Shown here piece after piece: positions 59,231-64,000 of a DNA stretch of 64,000 bases. Below the pieces are notes generated by a model. It had not been told where the DNA came from. It made no database searches and worked only from the letters and a program-made list of their open reading frames with translations. Source of the DNA: Ruegeria arenilitoris (lineage in GTDB: Bacteria; Pseudomonadota; Alphaproteobacteria; Rhodobacterales; Rhodobacteraceae); assembly GCF_013035315.1 (NCBI RefSeq), contig NZ_WQHP01000007.1, forward strand, positions 124,001 through 188,000. The letters are read 5' to 3'. Position 1 is the first letter of the stretch; the number at the start of each line of letters is the position of its first letter. The translations under genes and the position numbers were made by a program.

Positions 59231-60060
59231 TTCGTGTCCTCGGTAGACGTCCTGCCGATGTCATCGACAGCAGATTGAAGCGCGATCCGATCAAGGCTTT
59301 CGACCGGCAAAGAGGTAAACGCTTCAATCCGTCGCTTGAGCGCGCCGTAAGCGTTTTGAAAGGCGAGGCTTTTCTCGGCATCCGTGCCGTCGGCCTTGAC
59401 CGGGTCGGGCATGCCCCAATGGCCGCTGATCGGCTGACCTTCCCACGCCGGGCATTCCTCGTTCGCGGCCTGATTGCAGACGGTGAAAACGAAATCCATC
59501 TCGGGCGCGCCGGGTGCTGCGAATTCGGACATATGTTTGGACCGCAGAACCGATGTGTCATGCCCCTTGTCGCTTAGGACCTGCACGGCAAATGGGTTGA
59601 GCTCGGATGAAGGCTGCGTCCCGGCGGAATAGACGTTGAACCGATCACTGCCCAGCGACCGCAGCAGGGATTCGGCAAAGATCGAGCGGGCAGAATTGCC
59701 GACGCACAAAAACAATACGTTGAACTTCCGATCGGTCATGGTCTCAGTTCCTTTGGAAAAGGGCATGCAGATATCAGGGCGACCACGGCAGCAATCGACG
59801 ATCAGAAAGTCGAGCATTTGCTGCACGTTGTTCATTTCAATCGAATAGAGCAGAGACGTTCCCGACCTCTCCTGTTTCACCAGCCCGGATCGCTGCAGCG
59901 CGTTCAGGTAGTTCGACAGGGTGCTTGCCTTGATGCCCAGCTCTTCCGCCAGCTCTCCGGCCGGGACGGTGTCAGGAAACCGTCGCATTAACATGCGAAA
60001 CACGGAAATGCGCTGCGGGTGGCCCAGGATGGACAATTGGTTGGTGATCTCTTCTATCAT
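59227..60060 (-). CDS. ArsR-ArsC fusion: arsenic-responsive repressor plus arsenate reductase
   Basis: A 277-residue two-domain protein. Residues 1-~95 are an ArsR winged-helix repressor ([31 protein letters not shown]). Cys90, Cys91 and Cys98 form a CCx6C As(III)-sensing candidate. Residues ~113-260 are a low-molecular-weight-phosphatase-type ArsC with C119VGNSAR125 (CX5R), Cys195/Cys203 and HWGMPDP with the catalytic Asp. Arsenate would be reduced and the product sensed on one chain. First gene of the operon, with a palindrome just upstream of the ATG and no clear ribosome binding site, so translation may be leaderless or weak. Confidence 0.9.
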   Translation of the reverse strand: MIEEITNQLSILGHPQRISVFRMLMRRFPDTVPAGELAEELGIKASTLSNYLNALQRSGLVKQERSGTSLLYSIEMNNVQQMLDFLIVDCCRGRPDICMPFSKGTETMTDRKFNVLFLCVGNSARSIFAESLLRSLGSDRFNVYSAGTQPSSELNPFAVQVLSDKGHDTSVLRSKHMSEFAAPGAPEMDFVFTVCNQAANEECPAWEGQPISGHWGMPDPVKADGTDAEKSLAFQNAYGALKRRIEAFTSLPVESLDRIALQSAVDDIGRTSTEDTK

Positions 60061-60080
60061 ATTTCATGAAATATTGAAAT
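60061..60080. promoter_or_regulatory. Palindromic ArsR-type operator candidate
   Basis: A perfect 12-bp palindrome, ATTTCATGAAAT (60061-60072), continues as ATTGAAAT, so the 20 bp also read ATTTCA-N8-TGAAAT. It directly abuts the arsRC start codon, an ideal position for repression by the encoded ArsR domain. Inferred from position and symmetry. Confidence 0.6.
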
Positions 60081-60234
60081 AAAGATTAGACAGCAACCCA
60101 CAATCGGCGCTGTTACAAAAGTTTCGCAATGGAGATCAGACACCGACGCCGTTTGACATGAGAGATCGGCGCTACAAATCGCGCAGAACGAGACTTGCGC
60201 GTATCCGAACGAAGGTTTAAACGAGCCTTCGCTT

Positions 60235-60310
60235 GCCTCAATAGCTCAGCTGGTAGAGCAGGTCCTTCGTAAGGACAAGGTCGGGGGTTCGAGTCCCTCT
60301 TGAGGCACCA
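60235..60310 (+). tRNA. tRNA-Thr (anticodon CGT)
   Basis: A complete 76-nt cloverleaf. Acceptor GCCTCAA/TTGAGGC, D-stem GCTC/GAGC, anticodon loop TTCGTAA (CGT reads ACG), T-stem GGGGG/TCCCT (one weak pair), discriminator A and encoded CCA. Confidence 0.94.
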
Positions 60311-60452
60311 TAAGATTGCTATTAATGTAATAGTATCAGTGACTTGTATTTTTGATCCTGTTAAGGCCCCCCAAATAGTCCCCCAAGAGATCTATGGTGG
60401 ATGAGTCGCTTGATCCTTTTGGAATCTCCAACAACGGACGTCCCGGATGTAA

Positions 60453-60707
60453 TCAGTCCAGCGTAAAGTTGACTATGAAGCGGTCTGTATCCACCTCATC
60501 ATCGTCCTGTTTCCGCGGCAAAGCTTTGCCATGCCCAAATGGTAGTAGAAACATTGCTATCTTGATGGCCTTGTCATGATTGCCCTTATCGACGGCGCCT
60601 TTCAACTGTCCAAACAAGTATTGCATCGGTTCAACGTAGTTCCGACGCGATGCTAAATCTTCGTACCGTTTCATACGGTTACGCTTGAGTTTGTCCCGCT
60701 TTGACAT
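60453..60707 (-). CDS. Small basic protein, weakly phage-like
   Basis: An 84-residue protein (91 from an upstream TTG). It has a basic N-terminus (KRDKLKRNRMKRYEDLASRRN) and PMQYLFGQLKGAV...AIKIAMFLLPFGHG, faintly like the conserved end of phage small-terminase-type proteins. The similarity is by memory only. Position next to tRNA-Thr fits a relic of an integrated element. No ribosome binding site is obvious. Function unknown. Confidence 0.45.
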   Translation of the reverse strand: MSKRDKLKRNRMKRYEDLASRRNYVEPMQYLFGQLKGAVDKGNHDKAIKIAMFLLPFGHGKALPRKQDDDEVDTDRFIVNFTLD

Positions 60708-60765
60708 GCGAAGATTATAGCTATCCAACGCCTAATAGGAAAGAAACGACATTCGTTCTGACCGC

Positions 60766-60849
60766 AAAGCCGACATTCATGCTAAGTGCAGCGAGTGTCT
60801 GCTTCGAACCCGCTGTGACTATGCTGCGCACTGTGCTAATGTCGGCTTT
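60766..60849. repeat. 84-bp palindromic element
   Basis: Perfect 12-bp terminal inverted repeats, AAAGCCGACATT (60766-60777) and AATGTCGGCTTT (60838-60849). Similarity extends inward imperfectly for about 15 more bases. The rest of 60,729-61,214 holds no gene I recognise. It could be a MITE-like or extragenic palindromic repeat. Confidence 0.65.
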
Positions 60850-61214
60850 TCCAATACAGACGGGTAATCTAGACCGTTTTAAGCATAATCGTCCAGCAGC
60901 TATTGAGGGATGGCGCAGTTTTTTCGCGGGGCAAATGGCAGCCACACTGTCCATCCGGGGACGAGTCCGAGCGCACCTGACAGCACCCGTCTGAGCTTTT
61001 TTCGCGCTTGACAAAGGCAGGAAAAGTCCTTTCCGGTGCGAGCGATCTGACTTAAAGATGTCGATGCGGTGTTGATACGGTAGCAAGAATGCTATTTGGC
61101 CTAGATTACGCATCTGGAACCGGATTTTCCAACCGCAGCGCGAGTTCGTCCGAAAACGATACTATTAACGCAGCGCGAAGACACGAACCGCTTGAAGCTC
61201 GGAGGAGCATTTAA

Positions 61215-62570
61215 TTGACGCAAGGGAATGACAGTATCGTGACATCGGGCGATGAGCGAAGCACCGTTTATCTTCATATCGGATTTTCTAAGACCGGAAC
61301 GACTGCGCTTCAGCAGTTCTTCTACAACAATCGCGACCACTTTGACAGGCAAGGTATCTATTATCCGGACAATTTCCGCAATCCGGAAAACGGCTACTCC
61401 GACTGGGGCCATCACATCCTGAGCCACAAATGGGGCGGCTGGCTGAACCCAAAGGTCTTTCCGATCACACCCGACGATGCGTGGGACAGGACTGCAGAAC
61501 TGATCGCAGGCAAACCTGGAAGTTACATCATCAGCAGCGAGCGATTTCAGGATATCCTCGGTAAGCCAGACAGCGCAGAAATACTGAGATTCATTGAGAA
61601 AAAGGTTGCGCCCTCGCGTCTGGCTATTGTCGCCTATATCCGTCGGCAGGATGACTTCGCTGAATCCCACTACAAAGAGTTGGTGAAGAACAATTTTCAC
61701 AAAGGAACCTTCTCGGAGTATCTCGCCAATCTGCCCGCTTTCTTTCGTTACGACGAGTTCCTGGAGAGTTGCTGCGAAGTCGTGGCGAAGGAGAATATCA
61801 TTGTGCGAGTGTACAATAGGTCGCTGTTCCCTGGCGGCAGCATCTTCGCAGACTTCCTTGACGCCATCGGAACAGGTGAACTAGGAGCCAACCTGCACCA
61901 CGAAGCCATAACCAACGCATCGCTGAACTCGGCACTTGCGAGCCTTATGGGGAACAAGCAAATGAAACCTCTCTGGGCCGAGAAAACACTTCGTCACGAG
62001 CTCTATCAGTTCTTCAATAACCGAACCGACCTGGTCGGTGCCAACGCTCCGCTGCTGTCGGAGGGCCAGCGCGCTGATATCTTGGCCCAGTTCGCGGACT
62101 CAAACGCCCGGCTATCTGAACGATTTCTGCCTACGCAGCAGGCACGAGCACTCGAACCTCCAGCGGCAACCGGCGTTGAATCCTTCAACGAAAACAGACC
62201 TATATACTCGACGAACGACGTTAAGGATCTGCTCAAGGCCGCCTCACAGGAACGCGATGTCGCCTTACAGGAACGCGATGTCGCCTTACAGGAGCGCGAT
62301 GTCGCCTTGCAGGAGCGCGATGTCGCCTTGCAGGAGCGCGATGTCGCCTTGCAGGAGCGCGACGTCGCCTTGCAAGAGCGCGATGTCGCCTTGCAGGAGC
62401 GCGATGTCGCCTTGCAGGAGCGCGATGTCGCCTTACAGGAGCGCGATGTCACCTTGCAGGAGCGCGATGTCGCCTTGAAGGAGCGTGATCATGCGCGGAA
62501 ATATCCTTGGAAATATATTCGGTACTCTTGGAATATTCGGTACTCTTGGAAAGCGAACCCAAAAAAGTAG
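61215..62570 (+). CDS. Sulfotransferase with 12-unit heptad repeat and C-terminal YPWKY tail
   Basis: A 451-residue protein. The TTG start is strongly supported by GGAGGAG 7 nt upstream. The PAPS 5'-phosphosulfate loop is LHIGFSKTGTTALQ (residues ~20-33) and the 3'-phosphate motif is AYIRRQDDFAESHY (near residue 138). Residues ~344-427 are 12 units of a (L/S)-[QK]-E-R-D-[VH]-A-type heptad, likely a long charged helix. It ends RDHARKYPWKYIRYSWNIRYSW, the same tail as on two other proteins of the region. Predicted to sulfate a surface glycan; acceptor unknown. Confidence 0.85.
   Translation: MTQGNDSIVTSGDERSTVYLHIGFSKTGTTALQQFFYNNRDHFDRQGIYYPDNFRNPENGYSDWGHHILSHKWGGWLNPKVFPITPDDAWDRTAELIAGKPGSYIISSERFQDILGKPDSAEILRFIEKKVAPSRLAIVAYIRRQDDFAESHYKELVKNNFHKGTFSEYLANLPAFFRYDEFLESCCEVVAKENIIVRVYNRSLFPGGSIFADFLDAIGTGELGANLHHEAITNASLNSALASLMGNKQMKPLWAEKTLRHELYQFFNNRTDLVGANAPLLSEGQRADILAQFADSNARLSERFLPTQQARALEPPAATGVESFNENRPIYSTNDVKDLLKAASQERDVALQERDVALQERDVALQERDVALQERDVALQERDVALQERDVALQERDVALQERDVALQERDVTLQERDVALKERDHARKYPWKYIRYSWNIRYSWKANPKK
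62244..62495 (+). repeat. 12 x 21-bp in-frame tandem repeat
   Basis: Twelve 21-bp units encoding consecutive heptads, differing at only one to three bases except the last. The period equals seven codons, so copy-number change keeps the frame. Near-identity of units points to recent expansion by slippage or recombination. Confidence 0.95.
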
Positions 62571-63188
62571 TCGCTCAATCCAGCGGCTCTGCATCCACCT
62601 GACAGCTATACCCTGTCGGGCGCACCAACGAGTGATGTCGCGATGAGCAGAAAGCTACCGTTCGTCATTGGTTTGCGAATTCACACTTCGTCCGCAGAGT
62701 AGACGTTCGTTGAAGCATGCTCCAGTGTCCGCTTTGCGGACGATCCGGACCGATGCACCCGCGGCTTGGCCGGTCGCCCAGATCACTGCCTGTCAGCCTT
62801 CTCGTCGGTGCAACGCAGCTCGGTTTCCCGAAAGCGGTCCTTCGAGAAAGCGGGGATAAACCAGCTCTGAACCGGTCGTTCACTGCGTGGCCAACTGACG
62901 TCTCACCTGCGGACAAATCGGCCGTAAAATGCTTGGCACAAATTGGACTTTCGTGCGCTTCTGTCAGGGCGCGTAGTTCCAGCCAATACCAAAAGCTCCA
63001 AATCACAGCTTGTTTTGCAACTTTCGAACTATACGATATGCGCGAGTGAAGTCTATCTTGCCTCGCGTGCGATCTCCACGCCGTACCGTTCGATCTCACT
63101 GCCTTTTTTAGCTAAGACTTGATAGGTCGACTGGTAACAACTACCGCAGGCGGACATTGCCTTACTGTAAAGTATTTCAATGCGAGTA
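62571..63188. other. Gene-poor stretch between the two sulfotransferase genes
   Basis: About 620 bp without a recognisable gene. The minus-strand frame 62665-63099 and plus-strand frame 62717-63049 have atypical composition and no motifs. No terminator was called for either flanking convergent gene. Confidence 0.35.
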
Positions 63189-63806
63189 TCACTCGATTCT
63201 GTAACCGAACGCTCGAAAGTCCTCAAAGTAAACCGAGCCGGCGACTCGCGCTACCTCTTCATCGAAGTATGAGTGCCATGGACCCCGTTTCGACGGGTTG
63301 AGATGAACGGCAGGTTTCATTGCAATTCCCAATTGATCGGCAACGCGACCGAGATCTTCCTCAAAATTCTCAAACCGGCCAATGAAGTGAAGAGGGCGCG
63401 ATCCATCCCGGTCAGTAAGCCATGTCACCTGCGGGCGAAAGTGCACATGAGTTGCTAACTCGGACAGCCCTTCGAGAACGAAGTGGCGGAAATCACCACA
63501 GTATGTTGCTAAATGTTCGTCTCTGAAGCGTCGGTCATGCTGGTTCAAACCACCCGCGTTCAGGAAGAAAAATGCGGAAACCAATCGGTCGAACGGGTGC
63601 CGTACGAAAGCAAACCTGAAGTAATCATGGAACCAAGGTTTGTTCGAGTAGGTCTCAATAGATGTGTGACCGTAGGGATCCTCAAGCCAAGGTTTAGAAC
63701 CATCGTAGTCAATTCCCAGAAGAGGAAGGTCAAAGAGTGAGAGCAAACTTTTGCCAGCTGTCTTAGGAACATGGATATATAGACAGTGGTGTTCGTGCGA
63801 TATCAT
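63189..63806 (-). CDS. Sulfotransferase (Sulfotransfer_2-type)
   Basis: A 205-residue enzyme. The 5'-phosphosulfate loop is YIHVPKTAGKSLLS (residues 9-22) and the 3'-phosphate motif is FAFVRHPFDRLVSAF (near residue 65). This is the carbohydrate sulfotransferase-like family, compact and without the ERD/YPWKY tail. TAGGAG lies upstream of the ATG. It should move sulfate from PAPS to a sugar hydroxyl; acceptor unknown. Confidence 0.87.
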   Translation of the reverse strand: MISHEHHCLYIHVPKTAGKSLLSLFDLPLLGIDYDGSKPWLEDPYGHTSIETYSNKPWFHDYFRFAFVRHPFDRLVSAFFFLNAGGLNQHDRRFRDEHLATYCGDFRHFVLEGLSELATHVHFRPQVTWLTDRDGSRPLHFIGRFENFEEDLGRVADQLGIAMKPAVHLNPSKRGPWHSYFDEEVARVAGSVYFEDFRAFGYRIE

Positions 63807-64000
63807 GTCATACTCCTATTTCGCCGCGCGTGCACAATTTCGGGCGCCCTTTAATCCCAAGTTTTCCGCAATAGTCCGACTTGAATGGTCTCACAATCGA
63901 TTAGTGCGGATAGCGCAATTTCAATTCCACGGAGTCTGCAATCGGTTCTACTTGGAGTGAAGTTCTGTTCAGGCCCAGCATATCAATCTAGCAGTACAAA

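Noticed and set aside
58274-59278. 334-codon open frame on the plus strand
   Set aside because: Antisense to the ars-operon GAPDH gene; no motifs.
60721-61113. 130-codon minus-strand ORF
   Set aside because: It runs through the palindromic repeat and has no ribosome binding site or recognised domain.
62244-62495. CRISPR-like array
   Set aside because: The units are contiguous with no spacers and keep one reading frame inside a gene.

Overview
The window looks like chromosomal DNA of a marine alphaproteobacterium of the family Rhodobacteraceae (roseobacter group, Ruegeria-like). This rests on GC-rich core genes with many 4-nt ATGA overlaps, DUF2794 and DUF3095 genes, an ArsR-ArsC fusion, an HpaI/HpaR pair and a liv-type transporter flanked by two CoA ligases. 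The genus is inference; no 16S gene or other decisive marker is present.

Positions 1-27,999 are ordinary core genome. In order: the 3' end of argJ with mutT; a seven-gene branched-chain-type ABC transporter locus bracketed by two acyl-CoA-ligase-like enzymes (1068-9793); a stand-alone ferric-iron-type permease; DUF2794; a NlpC/P60 hydrolase coupled to an M17 aminopeptidase; a degenerate HPt-like protein; carbonic anhydrase; a SRPBCC protein; an unusual sterol desaturase/acyltransferase-3 fusion; asd with a clear terminator; a group 1 glycosyltransferase; an MFS transporter; a DUF3095 cyclase-like protein; HpaI-type aldolase with a divergent HpaR-type regulator; FAH-family hydrolase; an AlkZ/YcaQ glycosylase; a LacI regulator; and tRNA-Arg(CCT).

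Positions 28,000-55,850 are an accessory surface-polysaccharide region. It opens with a decayed tyrosine integrase directly behind tRNA-Arg and carries an IS3 remnant, long gene-poor AT-rich gaps and at least two broken genes. It encodes a sulfotransferase with an in-frame stop, a glycosyltransferase with sugar-cluster repeats, a DegT aminotransferase, an ATP-grasp ligase and Gfo/Idh/MocA oxidoreductase pair, a frameshifted FkbM methyltransferase, a 1470-residue methyltransferase/GT2/GT2/GT4 protein, an MsbA-like ABC exporter, a GT25-DUF707-glf operon (galactofuranose supply), the rmlCBDA operon (dTDP-L-rhamnose supply), a small glycosyltransferase-like protein and a COG5610-type HAD protein. 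Together these could make, modify and export a rhamnose- and galactofuranose-containing, possibly sulfated and methylated glycan.

Positions 55,936-60,060 are a tightly overlapped arsenic operon (arsRC fusion, gapdh, arsJ, acr3) with a palindromic operator-like site at its start. tRNA-Thr(CGT) follows, then a second accessory stretch with a small phage-like ORF, a palindromic repeat, a sulfotransferase with a 12-unit heptad repeat, and a second sulfotransferase.

The most intriguing signal is a shared C-terminal module. Two sulfotransferases, the FkbM methyltransferase and one orphan ORF all end in a charged helical repeat followed by a nearly invariant R-[YK]-Y-P-W-K-Y box and a short basic tail. 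The module is fused to unrelated catalytic domains, so it may be a docking or membrane-targeting tag that gathers glycan-modifying enzymes on one assembly complex.
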